From Bacillota bacterium (GTDB taxonomy: Bacteria > Bacillota > Clostridia > Lachnospirales > Lachnospiraceae): a DNA stretch of 64,000 bases. The stretch's first letter is position 1. Each line of letters opens with the position of its first letter. A program made the translations under genes and the position numbers. The notes under the pieces were generated by a model. The model had not been told where the DNA came from, searched no databases, and worked only from the letters and a program-made list of their open reading frames with translations. Positions 35,701 to 44,216 of this stretch are shown one piece after another. The stretch is from the NCBI GenBank assembly GCA_023457255.1, contig JAEWMB010000047.1:1-64000 (forward strand). Reading direction: 5' to 3'.

Positions 35701-35993
35701 GACTTCTCCTGATACTTTAATAAAAACAACAATCCTGCTATCACATGTTTGCAGGCTCCTTTTTCTTTCAAATGAGATGGACAATTGCAAGTATAATCAA
35801 ATGCCCCATCTTCCTTCTCTGTAATACTAACTTGATATGTGAAACTTCCTTTCACAAGAAATTTATATTGGTTTGTAGATTTTGAGAAAGTCGCATTTGT
35901 CACTCGGTTGCTTTTATAATACTGCAGCCCACGGGAATATACGAGGTCGCTCGTTGCAAGATTACGTATCCCTGTTCTAGATAATCGCAGCAT
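32781..35993 (-). CDS. SNF2/Rad54-family helicase with SWIM zinc finger
   Basis: A 1070-residue protein. The N-terminal SWIM finger (YTCNCPSHLKEKGACKHVIAG, near residues 68-88) is followed by a long bacterial SNF2 N-terminal region and a C-terminal Swi2/Snf2 ATPase: LADDMGLGKTLQ (Walker A), FIDEAQFIKN (motif II), LTGTPIENSLSELWSI, and the second lobe with ILIFSQFTSMLKIM and RVYRIGQKN. Such proteins translocate on DNA or nucleoprotein complexes; the bacterial role is unsettled. Monocistronic, with terminator signals downstream. Confidence 0.94.
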   Translation of the reverse strand: MLRLSRTGIRNLATSDLVYSRGLQYYKSNRVTNATFSKSTNQYKFLVKGSFTYQVSITEKEDGAFDYTCNCPSHLKEKGACKHVIAGLLFLLKYQEKSSMEEPGTPEEKRAFQVLDYFANQDDTYAEGEIFKIVPTISLPAMLRQDSQNALLMLHAGNNHMYKVQSIKKFLTDYHTHQNIILGKDFKFIAGESEFDRTSKKVIEFLIEILEIQELIDKASYAKLFAKHQMMLTKSMLLKLLSLLGTSSFRLELNQKIYEDVKYINRNPNIAYELDVYEDSILLDYKEKEPVIPLSEGGELILYNGFLFTPNKRFIKNYVPFYNTLGREKKPLVFRGDNKQRFLEEVLPKLHETMEIEIPESLKSRYLTLPMQACVYLDRYHGGIKAELKFRYGAYEFNCFESPRSDEFIIVRSKEEEYEVMRLLEQLDFEPHSTFYHLKNDNSIYEFLTGRIKDLQAVAELYYSESFKKLGIKNNGTFKVGLRISNDIDLLEMDLESEEIPKDELKALFRSFQLKKKYYRLKDGSFINLEDEYIAKMSNILENLNVSAKTLTGESIKLSKNKAFYLEDALNGSNLYVEKNEDFTKLIDTILHPAEREYVVPASIEATLRPYQKVGYRWLRSLADNNLGGILADDMGLGKTLQSIIYIASIVEEDKKKNKKFLIVCPTSLVYNWLDEFESFAPHLRAGVVSGTPGERQERIEQIKDYDVLVTSYPLIRRDIKHYQAITFHTVFIDEAQFIKNAASINAQSVKLLDASHRFALTGTPIENSLSELWSIFDFIMPGYLMTHSKFVNQYEKQILKKDTEALENLNRRIHPFVLRRMKKDVLNDLPDKLEEKIVTEMTEEQKKVYVSYLAEIRNDIYSEIATKGIEKSQMKILAALTRLRQICCHPSTFLEQYDGGSGKLDLLLELIEEALANDHRILIFSQFTSMLKIMEEDLKKLAVPYFYLEGSTPISDRNEYVKRFNSGEGSIFLISLKAGGTGLNLVGADTVIHYDPWWNPAVEEQATDRVYRIGQKNNVHVIKLLTKNTIEEKIFKLQKKKKELSDAIIQSKEVFINTLTKEELEEIFS

Positions 35994-36145
35994 ATTTCCT
36001 TCCTCCTAAGCAATTTGGTATCTTATTATTATACCACATTTTTAATAGAATTGTACCTCTTTTTGTGAAATAATGTTGAAAGTAATGTGTATTCTTTTCT
36101 TTTATGCCGGTTTTTATAAATTTTTCGAAGACTTCCAAGTAAATT

Positions 36146-37798
36146 TTATATTGCGCTCAGTTTTTCTGCTCTATCTAAAGCGGCATCTAAGCTCTCACAG
36201 ATATTTTCATCTCCCACCGTATCAACAAAACCAGCTTTTCGCATTGCTTTTACGGGCTGTTCTAACACATGGGAAAATACCATGGTTACATTATTCTTCG
36301 CTAAGTGCTGATGCACCTTTTTTAATGAATTTATTGCTGTAATATCGATTGCCGGAACGCTGCGCATTCGTACAACAACCACTTTGATATCCTCTGTCAC
36401 CTGACCGGTTAGTTGAATTAATTTATCTGCCGCTCCAAAAAACATAGGACCCGAAACTTCAAATACCAGTGTATGCTTAGGAACTGCCTTTAGATTCAGT
36501 GCGTCCGGATCATTATCTTCGTCTAAGTTGTCCATATCTCTAAGGTAGGTCCAGCCCTTCACTTCTGTTACATCAGACATTCGTTTCATAAATAGGATAC
36601 AAGACATCACCATTCCTACTTCAATCGCTAATACCAAGTCAAAAGCAAAAGTAAGCACACAAGAGGCAATCAAAACTGCAACATCACTTCTGGGTGCTTT
36701 GCGATAGCTTAGGAATGCCTTTACCTGAAACATATTGCAGGCTACTACAATTAAAATAGAGGCTAAAACACAAAGCGGTACATATTGTAGGAGCGGCATA
36801 CAAACCACAAATAAGAAAAATAATGTTATACCGTGAAAAATTGCTGCTATCGGTGTTCTACCTCCATTTTTGGCATTCGCTATGGAACGTGCTACTCCAC
36901 CTGTAGCAGGTATGCATCCAAGCAAACCTAAGATAGTATTTGCAATTCCTTGGGCTGCTAACTCCATATTTGCCCGGTGCTTACTATTAATGATACCATC
37001 GGTAACAACTGCAGAGAGCAATGCCTGCATAGCTACTAAAATAGCAATTGTAAATGCAGGGGATACCAATTCAAAAAATTCATCCAAAGATAATCTTGAT
37101 AAACTTGGTACGGTTAGTGTCCTTGGAATCATGCCAAGTGTCTTCACATCCAACTTAGCCACATAGGCAATTGTTGTACCAACGGTCAATGCAATTAAGG
37201 AATTCGGTATCAGCTTATTGACTTTAGGCCATACAATCAAGATAACGATGCAGATTACCCCTAAAAAAACAGCACTAAGATTAATGGTAGAAATGTGCTT
37301 GATATAGGTTCCCCATTTTGCAAAAAAATTGGCAGGCATCTTATCCACCGTAATTCCAAGAAAGTCTTTGATTTCTAAAGTAAATATAGTAATCGCAATT
37401 CCTCCGGTAAAACCTATGGTAATCGGAGCCGGAATAAAACGGATCAGTTTACCAAGTTTAAATATCCCCATAAGAAGCAGCATAACACCAGCCATTATGG
37501 TGGCTATCATTAACCCATTCCTGCCATATCCGGTTAAAATACTTTGAGTTATTATGATAAATGCCCCTGTTGGCCCGGTTATTTGTACCCTGCTTCCGCC
37601 AAGAAGAGCTACTACAATGCTGGAAATAATGGAAGAATAAATTCCTTTCTCTGCAGAAACACCGCTGCTAATTGCGAATGCAATGGAGAGCGGTAATGCT
37701 ATAACAGCAACAAGAATCCCTGCCCTCATATCGTTTATCAATTGCTGCTTTGAATAGTTCTTTCCAACTGAAAAAATCTTTGGTCTCATTTTTTCCAT
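36146..37798 (-). CDS. SulP-family anion transporter with STAS domain
   Basis: A 550-residue transporter with about a dozen membrane segments starting GILVAVIALPLSIAFAISSGV, the SLC26/SulP signature region, and a cytoplasmic C-terminal STAS domain (HTLVFEVSGPMFFGAADKLI...). Family members move sulfate, bicarbonate or other anions; substrate cannot be told from sequence. AAGGATG precedes the ATG; a second ATG three codons later is also possible. It is transcribed alone. Confidence 0.93.
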   Translation of the reverse strand: MEKMRPKIFSVGKNYSKQQLINDMRAGILVAVIALPLSIAFAISSGVSAEKGIYSSIISSIVVALLGGSRVQITGPTGAFIIITQSILTGYGRNGLMIATIMAGVMLLLMGIFKLGKLIRFIPAPITIGFTGGIAITIFTLEIKDFLGITVDKMPANFFAKWGTYIKHISTINLSAVFLGVICIVILIVWPKVNKLIPNSLIALTVGTTIAYVAKLDVKTLGMIPRTLTVPSLSRLSLDEFFELVSPAFTIAILVAMQALLSAVVTDGIINSKHRANMELAAQGIANTILGLLGCIPATGGVARSIANAKNGGRTPIAAIFHGITLFFLFVVCMPLLQYVPLCVLASILIVVACNMFQVKAFLSYRKAPRSDVAVLIASCVLTFAFDLVLAIEVGMVMSCILFMKRMSDVTEVKGWTYLRDMDNLDEDNDPDALNLKAVPKHTLVFEVSGPMFFGAADKLIQLTGQVTEDIKVVVVRMRSVPAIDITAINSLKKVHQHLAKNNVTMVFSHVLEQPVKAMRKAGFVDTVGDENICESLDAALDRAEKLSAI

Positions 37799-37982
37799 GA
37801 ATCATTACATCCTTCTCTTTCTTTTGTATTTGTCTAACACAAACTGCATACCAAACTTCTTACTCAGAGTGCTATATTATATCAACCTATTAAGTGTAGA
37901 CCTATTATTGCAAGATTTCAAGTGGATATTGGAATAATACTCATGTTTTTTTGTCTTTTATATCATATAACAACAAATATAA

Positions 37983-38088
37983 AAAAGACCAGCTATGCTA
38001 AAATATGAGGCGACTCCTAAAAGTTAGATTTTTAGGTCTAACGTTTAGGGAGCAGTTCCATAATCGCTTTTATAATAGTCGGTCTTTT
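37983..38088. repeat. Long folded intergenic element / terminator of dacF1
   Basis: About 105 bases form one extended imperfect stem. Outer AAAAGACC/GGTCTTTT (37983-37990 with 38081-38088) is followed by CTAT/ATAG, TAAAA/TTTTA and an inner CTCCTAAAAGTTAGA (38014-38028) with its partner at 38037-38052. On the minus strand the outer stem is followed by a run of U, so it can terminate the upstream D,D-carboxypeptidase transcript, but it is far larger than a simple terminator. No gene lies in 37799-38155. Confidence 0.7.
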
Positions 38089-38155
38089 CTATAATTTTAT
38101 ATGCCATAGCCCATTTAAAGATTATATGCCTACTTCTGCACAGCCAATTTTTGAT

Positions 38156-39454
38156 TTACCAGAATTTAAAAATCTCCCGTATCATGTAAGGTAAATCTAT
38201 TTTTTCCGTCGCTTCAGCCGTTGTAATTGGAATCTTTCGGAATAAATTTTGATTGATATAATAGCAGATATCACCTACTTTAACTCCTGCTTTTGTCGGT
38301 GCGGTGATATAATCTCTTATGATAATTTTAACAGTGACTTCTTCCCCTTCCCGAAGCAATAACTTTTCGGATAAAAGCTTGTCGGAAGAGAGGAGTTTAA
38401 CCGATGTTACCTTCCCATTTCGAACTGAGATTTCATGTGGCAGCTGAATAGACTCAGAATCCGGCGTTAATCTTTCATAAAGTGAGTAAACAGAGAAATT
38501 TTTCAGCCCGTATTCCATTAATTTCGTGGTATCAGCCCATTTATAACTTTTGTGAGGCGGCCATCCGGAACCTAAAACAGTGCTCACTAATGTTTTCCCA
38601 TCAATGTCCACAGCACCTACAAAGCAATATCCGGCTTTACCGGTAAAGCCCGTTTTAATTCCAATTGCTCCCCTCATCATGTACAAGAAACGGTTGCGAT
38701 TATTCACTGAAAATGAGCGTTTGTTATGTACTTCATTAAATTGATAGGTTGTTGTACCTACGATTTTACAAAAATCAGGATTCTTAATTGCATAACTTGC
38801 AATGAGAGATAAGTCTCTTGCCGTAGTATAATGGCCGTCGGCATCCAAGCCATTTGGTGTCTTAAATGAAGTGTGATTAGCACCCAGTTCCTTTGCCTTC
38901 TCTGTCATCATATTGCAAAATCCTTCTACACTTCCCCCCACATGTTCAGCAATTGCCACCGCAGTATCATTATGACTTTCCAGCATTAAAGAGTACAATA
39001 GATCGCGAAGCATATATTGTTCTCCTGTATTTATATTTAACTGAACATCCGGTTGTCTTGCTGCATTGCTGGATACCGTGACTACATCATCTAAATTCGC
39101 ATTTTCAAGAACAACAAGCAATGTCATAATTTTTGTGGTGCTTGCCATAGACATTTCCTTGTAGGCATCCTTACTATACAAAACACGCCCGTTCGAAGCA
39201 TCCATAAGACATGCAGAAAGGGCGTTTAGTTGTAAGTTCGTACTGTTATCCTCCGCTGCAGGCGGAATATCCTCTGCTTCCGGTAACCTAAGTTCCTCCT
39301 CAGGTACGGCATCCGTCATCCGGCACCAAGATAACTCCCTGGATTCTATCAGGTTCTCCTTTATTAAATTAAAGCTGCTGAATACTAAGGCAGTACAAAT
39401 AAAAAATATTTGTACCGATTTATTCTTTTTAAATTTCTCGTAGTAACTCTTCAT
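38156..39454 (-). CDS. D-alanyl-D-alanine carboxypeptidase (DacF/PBP5 type), copy 1
   Basis: A 432-residue serine peptidase of family S11. SxxK is ASTTKIM, SxN is ESHNDTAV, and KTG is GIKTGFTGKAG; a C-terminal beta domain follows. An N-terminal hydrophobic segment (FFICTALVFSSFNLI) exports it. It removes the terminal D-Ala from peptidoglycan stem peptides outside the membrane. ATG at 39454 has AAGGG upstream; a TTG two codons earlier is less likely. It lies downstream of scpB, beyond a terminator, and is paralogous to the gene at 42751. Confidence 0.93.
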   Translation of the reverse strand: MKSYYEKFKKNKSVQIFFICTALVFSSFNLIKENLIESRELSWCRMTDAVPEEELRLPEAEDIPPAAEDNSTNLQLNALSACLMDASNGRVLYSKDAYKEMSMASTTKIMTLLVVLENANLDDVVTVSSNAARQPDVQLNINTGEQYMLRDLLYSLMLESHNDTAVAIAEHVGGSVEGFCNMMTEKAKELGANHTSFKTPNGLDADGHYTTARDLSLIASYAIKNPDFCKIVGTTTYQFNEVHNKRSFSVNNRNRFLYMMRGAIGIKTGFTGKAGYCFVGAVDIDGKTLVSTVLGSGWPPHKSYKWADTTKLMEYGLKNFSVYSLYERLTPDSESIQLPHEISVRNGKVTSVKLLSSDKLLSEKLLLREGEEVTVKIIIRDYITAPTKAGVKVGDICYYINQNLFRKIPITTAEATEKIDLPYMIREIFKFW

Positions 39455-39582
39455 AATCAACCCTTATGTACGCTCTTACTTTAAGTTTATTTTCGAACAA
39501 GAAGATTATGCATTTTTCAAAGAGTTTTTCTGGCTAACATAAATCAGGGAGTGGATTAACACAAAGTTTGGTGCCGAATTAT

Positions 39583-39623
39583 AAAAAAGATGCCTATGAA
39601 ACCACTACAATTTCATAAACATC
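39583..39623 (-). terminator. Intrinsic terminator after scpB
   Basis: On the minus strand GATG and TATGAAA pair with TTTCATA and CATC around a nine-base loop, followed by TTTTTT. It ends the metallophosphoesterase-S2P-scpA-scpB transcript. Confidence 0.78.
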
Positions 39624-39631
39624 CAAAACAA

Positions 39632-40201
39632 TTAAATCTCTAACTGCAGCTGAACTTCTTCCTCCGCCTCCAGCTTAAAATCAGCAACCTTCTCCGGAGT
39701 TATCATCGGTAAATCTTCTAACGAAGCAATACCAAAGTTTCTTAAAAAGTCCTCTGTTGTACCAAATAAAATTGGTCTTCCCGGGGCATCCATTCTGCCA
39801 ACTTCACATACCAAACTGTATTCCACTAACTTATTCACCGCATGATCACTTTTAACCCCACGTATACTTTCAATCTGCTGTTTTGTAATCGGCTGCTTGT
39901 AAGCAATAATGGACAGGGTTTCAAGCAGTACATCAGTAAGAATATGTTTCTTTGGTACGTGCGCTATCTTTACTATTGCCTCATACATCTGTGCTTTTGT
40001 ACACATCTGAAACGAGTTATCAAGTTCAATGATTTTAATACCTCTTTCTTCCTCTTCATAACGGTCCATCATATTATGAAGGATTTTACGAATGGTCTCC
40101 ACATCATGTTCTAAAGCCCCCGCAAGGCGGTCTATTTCAACTGCCTCTCCCATTGTAAATAAGATTGCCTCTATCATGGCTTCCAACTTCTTAATTTCCA
40201 T
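39632..40201 (-). CDS. scpB: Segregation and condensation protein B
   Basis: A 189-residue ScpB with tandem winged-helix domains; LIETLSIIAYKQPITKQQIESIRGV (here LLETLSIIAY...) and GRMDAPGRPILFGTTEDFLRNFG are diagnostic. With ScpA it forms the kleisin module of the SMC condensin and acts on the nucleoid. It follows scpA by 20 bases. AAAGG-type ribosome binding site. Last gene of the operon before a terminator. Confidence 0.96.
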   Translation of the reverse strand: MEIKKLEAMIEAILFTMGEAVEIDRLAGALEHDVETIRKILHNMMDRYEEEERGIKIIELDNSFQMCTKAQMYEAIVKIAHVPKKHILTDVLLETLSIIAYKQPITKQQIESIRGVKSDHAVNKLVEYSLVCEVGRMDAPGRPILFGTTEDFLRNFGIASLEDLPMITPEKVADFKLEAEEEVQLQLEI

Positions 40202-40220
40202 ATGTATCCGGCCTTTCTGT

Positions 40221-40997
40221 TTATTCTATTGAAAAATCATCTACTGGTGCAATATCGTTAGCCAGATAATGAATCATTATGTCTTCAAATAAGTCATTTT
40301 GACATATCTCAATTCGCTGCATCTTCATTAATTCCAGTATTCCAAGGAAAGTTACGATAACTTCCATCTTTCCGCGCTGGCGTTCCAGAAGTTTTTTAAA
40401 GCTAAAAGTTCTGTGTTCTAAACCATATTGCTGGATCTCTAGAATTTTTTGAGAAAGATTAATTTCTTCCTTTTCAATCTTACCAAACTTACTTCGAATC
40501 GGATCAACTTTATCAACTTGTTTCTTCATAACCGATTGAAAAATCGTGTGTAATTTTGCTAAGGTAAGATCTGATAATAATTCTGAAATATTAATTTCTT
40601 CCTTATAATCCGATATCTCAAGCGGTATCGTGCTTGGTTTAAACATTAAGAGCTGCGCATCCATCTGCTTGTCCTTTAGTTCATAGGAAACATACTTATA
40701 CATCTTATATTCTAGTAAGCGTTCTACTAATTCTTGTCTAGGGTCAATTGCTTCCTCTTCTTTTACTTCTACCGGAAGAAGCATCTGTGATTTAATTCTT
40801 AATAACGTTGCAGCCATAACCAGAAATTCGCTCATTAGCTCTAAGTTTTTTTCTTCCATAGCTTTGATATATTCCATATATTGCTCTGTAATTGTTACAA
40901 TCGGGATATCATAGATATTCACCTTGTTTTTATCAATTAAATGTAAAAGAAGATCCAAGGGACCTTCAAACGCTTCCAGTTTCACCGGAATACTCAT
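40221..40997 (-). CDS. scpA: Segregation and condensation protein A
   Basis: A 258-residue kleisin starting MSIPVKLEAFEGPLDLLLHLIDKNKVNIYDIPIVTITEQYMEYI, the ScpA N-terminal signature, with a C-terminal winged helix (VIVTFLGILELMKMQRIEICQNDLF). It bridges the SMC heads with ScpB. The ribosome binding site GAGGTGAG overlaps the stop codon of the upstream gene, so translation is coupled. Confidence 0.96.
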   Translation of the reverse strand: MSIPVKLEAFEGPLDLLLHLIDKNKVNIYDIPIVTITEQYMEYIKAMEEKNLELMSEFLVMAATLLRIKSQMLLPVEVKEEEAIDPRQELVERLLEYKMYKYVSYELKDKQMDAQLLMFKPSTIPLEISDYKEEINISELLSDLTLAKLHTIFQSVMKKQVDKVDPIRSKFGKIEKEEINLSQKILEIQQYGLEHRTFSFKKLLERQRGKMEVIVTFLGILELMKMQRIEICQNDLFEDIMIHYLANDIAPVDDFSIE

Positions 40998-41001
40998 AAA
41001 C

Positions 41002-41619
41002 TCACCTCATAAAAATCTCAAATACAGCGCTGCACATTGATGTCATGATACCGATTAGCAGCAAAAACATCCAAACCATTTTAATAATATAATCACTGCG
41101 AAGCAATGTTACAAATTTAATTGGTTGATTTGCAGCAACTAATAACGCCATATCCGATGAAATCAAAGGAAACAGATTCGTTATCAGCATGCCAATACTT
41201 ATTATAGCATAGCTCGAGAGGAAGTACATTAAAAATTCATATAATATACTAGAACTTCCATATATGGTAAGACTGGAATCCATCTGGAATCCAAATCTTA
41301 AAACCGCAATGGCTATGAAAAATTGCGTGATTAAAGAGAGTAATCCCGCCATTCCAAGCCATTGGTTCCACTTCTTTTCCTTCATGCGATAATAATAAGG
41401 TTTTGAAAATCCGATTCCATAGATAGCACAAAAAATCAAACCAATCGGGTCCACAAAGTGAACCGGATTGATTCGATTCTCAAATTTTTTATCTTCTTCC
41501 TTTCCATAACGATGCTTTAATCGCCGATATAAAAGCGCCTTTGGTAATTCATGCAGTATCATAACAAGAATACCGGCACATAACGAGGCTGCAAGTAACA
41601 TTAATTTTCCTTTTAACAT
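41002..41619 (-). CDS. Site-2-protease (M50)-like membrane protein with degenerate active site
   Basis: A 205-residue protein with about five membrane segments. It matches the small M50 (S2P) proteases often found beside scpA: the first helix ends LVMILHELPKAL where S2P proteins have HELGHAL, so the zinc motif HExxH reads His23-Glu24-x-x-Lys27. The NPVHFVDPIGLI segment (residues 51-62) matches the family motif NPxxHxDPxG. A later NLFPLISSDMALL keeps the aspartate of the third motif. It overlaps the preceding gene by seven bases. It is probably catalytically altered or inactive. Confidence 0.8.
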   Translation of the reverse strand: MLKGKLMLLAASLCAGILVMILHELPKALLYRRLKHRYGKEEDKKFENRINPVHFVDPIGLIFCAIYGIGFSKPYYYRMKEKKWNQWLGMAGLLSLITQFFIAIAVLRFGFQMDSSLTIYGSSSILYEFLMYFLSSYAIISIGMLITNLFPLISSDMALLVAANQPIKFVTLLRSDYIIKMVWMFLLLIGIMTSMCSAVFEIFMR

Positions 41620-42479
41620 TTTCTAATTTCCACACAAAGAAGTTCTGGACGGTTGAACACTCGAACCGGTATCGTGTGTGTGCCAAGACCTCTGGATAAA
41701 AACATCACCGTGCGTCCTTTCTTAAAGATTCCTGAATCGTATTTTGGAAACAGCTCATAACGGGGAGAAATCACTCCTCCCAGATACGGTAGTTTCATAA
41801 TGCCGCCATGCACATGTCCGGATAGAATAAAATCAGCACCGTATTCGGCATATGCTTCAAAATAATCTGGTATATGTGCAAGTAAAATCTCATAGGCATC
41901 CTCTTTGGTTTTGCCTATCAGTGCCTCTATCTCATTTGCTTTTATTTCAGTTTTATGTCTTCCCTTTGCAAAAAATCTCAGTGGAAGGGATAACCCTCGA
42001 ATGATAAGCGTATCCGAACCCTTTTTTAAAGTGATGGATTCATTATTTAAATAACATACCCCTAATTCTTTTAACTTTTCCAGAAATGTCTGATAAAACT
42101 CTTTGCTGCAGCCAATCCCATGCTGCCATTTCAGCTCATGATTTCCCGGAGCATAATAAACTGAATATCTCTTAGTAAGCTCACTTAAGAAATGATATGC
42201 AATTGGGCTCTTATTCGGTTTTGCTGTAACTACCAAATCGCCCGCAATTAAAACAGCATCCGGCTTGCATTCGTGAATTGCTTTTAACAGCTTCGCATTA
42301 TCTTTTCCATATTGATTATAGTGCAAATCCGTAATACAAACAAATCTCATGTTATGAAAATTGTCTGGTACTTTTTTTTGCTCTAACAAATAATTGGTTA
42401 CCACCATATTTTTGTTTTCTATCCATAAGTATACTATCATAAGAGCAGCAATAACAACCGCTGCAAAGATATATTGCAT
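41613..42479 (-). CDS. Metallophosphoesterase (YkuE-like), membrane anchored
   Basis: A 288-residue calcineurin-like phosphoesterase. All metal-binding motifs are present: ITDLHYNQYG, GDLV, APGNHEL and LSGHVHGG. An N-terminal hydrophobic segment (MQYIFAAVVIAALMIVYLW) anchors it to the membrane. YkuE-type members act on the outer face on cell-wall or lipid substrates. It is first in the operon with the S2P-like gene, scpA and scpB. A 13-bp plus 6-bp inverted repeat lies about 30 bases upstream. Confidence 0.92.
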   Translation of the reverse strand: MQYIFAAVVIAALMIVYLWIENKNMVVTNYLLEQKKVPDNFHNMRFVCITDLHYNQYGKDNAKLLKAIHECKPDAVLIAGDLVVTAKPNKSPIAYHFLSELTKRYSVYYAPGNHELKWQHGIGCSKEFYQTFLEKLKELGVCYLNNESITLKKGSDTLIIRGLSLPLRFFAKGRHKTEIKANEIEALIGKTKEDAYEILLAHIPDYFEAYAEYGADFILSGHVHGGIMKLPYLGGVISPRYELFPKYDSGIFKKGRTVMFLSRGLGTHTIPVRVFNRPELLCVEIRKC

Positions 42480-42507
42480 AAATTAACTCCTTTTCCGACT
42501 CTTGCAC

Positions 42508-42555
42508 TTATGCAAAATAGATTTGCCATTGTTCCGGCAAAGCTATTTTGCATAA
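42508..42555. repeat. Nearly perfect inverted repeat upstream of the metallophosphoesterase
   Basis: TTATGCAAAATAG (42508-42520) pairs with CTATTTTGCATAA (42543-42555), continued after one mismatch by TTTGCC/GGCAAA around an eight-base loop. It sits just before the ribosome binding site of the metallophosphoesterase gene. It could be a 5'-UTR hairpin or an operator-like dimer site. No T-run follows on either strand. Confidence 0.75.
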
Positions 42556-42615
42556 GATCTTATTCTATTATTCCTTAGATCATGGATTTAGAAAACTAAA
42601 TTTTAATCAGGATTG

Positions 42616-42723
42616 ACACAGACCTTCGGTCTGGCAGTTTTATTATATCATGAATTTAAAGTGCAAAATTCCTGATCGTGTTCTACACAGACCTTCGGTC
42701 TGGCAGTTTTATTATATCATGAA
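42616..42723. repeat. Two copies of a 39-bp repeat carrying a UUCG-type hairpin
   Basis: A 39-base sequence occurs identically at 42616-42654 and 42685-42723 (69-base period). Each copy contains CAGAC-CTTCG-GTCTG, a stem capped on the plus strand by a C(UUCG)G loop, and then GGCAGTTTTATTATATCATGAA. It lies between dacF2 and the next operon. On the plus strand it looks like a tandem terminator although no plus-strand gene precedes it. May be an interspersed genomic repeat. Confidence 0.85.
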
Positions 42724-42750
42724 CCAAAGCCTTCGACTAGGGCAATCCCC

Positions 42751-44103
42751 CTAAAAATATTTCTTTACTAATCTCTTAAAGTAATCCCCATATCCCGCCT
42801 TATCTACAGCAGTAGCTGCTGTAATTGACAATTTACCAATTTCTTTTCCTTCGTAATAATATGTAATTTCACCAATTACATCGGTAAGCTCAACCGGTGC
42901 TTCTAAGGATTCTTGCATCTTTACCTCTTTTGTAATATTTGCCGGATTCGTTCCTTTCATACAAAGATAAGAGAATTTGTTATCAAACTTACCTCCAACC
43001 GTTTCTTGAATACCTTTTTTAACCGCCACTTCCGGTATCTCAAGGCCTTCTCCGTTATCTGTAAAGATACTGCAATTTGCAAAACCATAATTTAATAATT
43101 TTGCAGCTTCTGCAAAACGAGTTTTCGTATCCGGTGCTGCCATAATAACTGCAATTAAATCCATCCCTTCTCTTCTTGCAGTTGCTGAGAGACAATATTT
43201 CGCCAGGCCGGTGGAACCTGTCTTGAGCCCTGTAATTCCTTGATAGGATTTAATAAGTTTATTGGTATTATTTAAACCGAACTCAATCTGCCCTCGCTTT
43301 GTTGTATGGACAAACGTATCCATCCATACCGTGGTATAATTACTTATCTCCGGATGTTTCATAATAAGCTCTCTGCTCATTAACGCAACGTCAAGAGCAC
43401 TCGTATAGTGGTTATCGGTATCAAGCCCATAACAATTTACAAAGTTCGTATGATTCATCCCAAGCTCTTTTGCTTTTTCATTCATTTTCGCAACAAATGC
43501 TTCCTCAGATCCAGCAATAAACTCAGCCATTGCAACAGAAGCATCATTAGCACTTGCGATTGTAATACATTTTATCATCGTATTAACATCCTGAGTTTCA
43601 AACGGTTCGAGAAATACTTGGGAGCCTCCCATGGAAGCAGCATGCTCACTTACAGAAACTTGATCTGTCATCTTAATCTGACCGCTATCTAGTGCATCAA
43701 AGATTAGCAATAAAGTCATTATCTTTGTGATACTCGCGGGACGTAATTCCTTCGTTTCATTTTTTGAATAAATAATATGCCCTGTAGAACCCTCCATTAA
43801 TATTACGGCTTCACTGGTTAAACTAAGGTCTCCTGCTATTTCAGCAGCCTTATCTAAATCATGCTTAATCTGCTCTGCTAATGGTCCTGTAAACTCGATG
43901 GTTTCCGTAACAACATTCGCATCATTTACCGTATCTTTTACCTTTCCCTCCTCCGTATCGTTTGTTTCTTCCTTATTTGCCGTTACTGAATTTTCCTTAT
44001 CTGTATCCGATGCAAATGCTCCCATACCACTTTGAAAAAAGAATGTAAAAATAATAAAAAGGGCAATTGCTTTCTTATACCAATGATACTTAATTCCTCT
44101 CAT
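42751..44103 (-). CDS. D-alanyl-D-alanine carboxypeptidase, copy 2
   Basis: A 450-residue S11 peptidase with a signal peptide (AIALFIIFTFFFQSGMGAFA) followed by an acidic, threonine-rich linker. SxxK is ASITKIM, SxN is ASANDASV, KTG is GLKTGSTGLAK. It is a paralogue of the gene at 38156 and probably tailors peptidoglycan outside the membrane. The two copies are transcribed in the same direction about 4.6 kb apart, separated by the scpAB operon. Two copies of a 39-bp hairpin repeat follow its stop. Confidence 0.93.
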   Translation of the reverse strand: MRGIKYHWYKKAIALFIIFTFFFQSGMGAFASDTDKENSVTANKEETNDTEEGKVKDTVNDANVVTETIEFTGPLAEQIKHDLDKAAEIAGDLSLTSEAVILMEGSTGHIIYSKNETKELRPASITKIMTLLLIFDALDSGQIKMTDQVSVSEHAASMGGSQVFLEPFETQDVNTMIKCITIASANDASVAMAEFIAGSEEAFVAKMNEKAKELGMNHTNFVNCYGLDTDNHYTSALDVALMSRELIMKHPEISNYTTVWMDTFVHTTKRGQIEFGLNNTNKLIKSYQGITGLKTGSTGLAKYCLSATARREGMDLIAVIMAAPDTKTRFAEAAKLLNYGFANCSIFTDNGEGLEIPEVAVKKGIQETVGGKFDNKFSYLCMKGTNPANITKEVKMQESLEAPVELTDVIGEITYYYEGKEIGKLSITAATAVDKAGYGDYFKRLVKKYF

Positions 44104-44216
44104 AGTAGTTTATTCCATTCCAATTAATTACTACTATTTTAGTACAAATCTTAGATTTTTATGACAAGTATGAGCAAGTTAAGCGTAACAATTACAAATT
44201 CGGAAAACTACTGCTG

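Noticed and set aside
41002..41619. Calling the S2P-like gene an active M50 protease
   Set aside because: The zinc motif lacks the second histidine (HELPK), so activity cannot be assumed.
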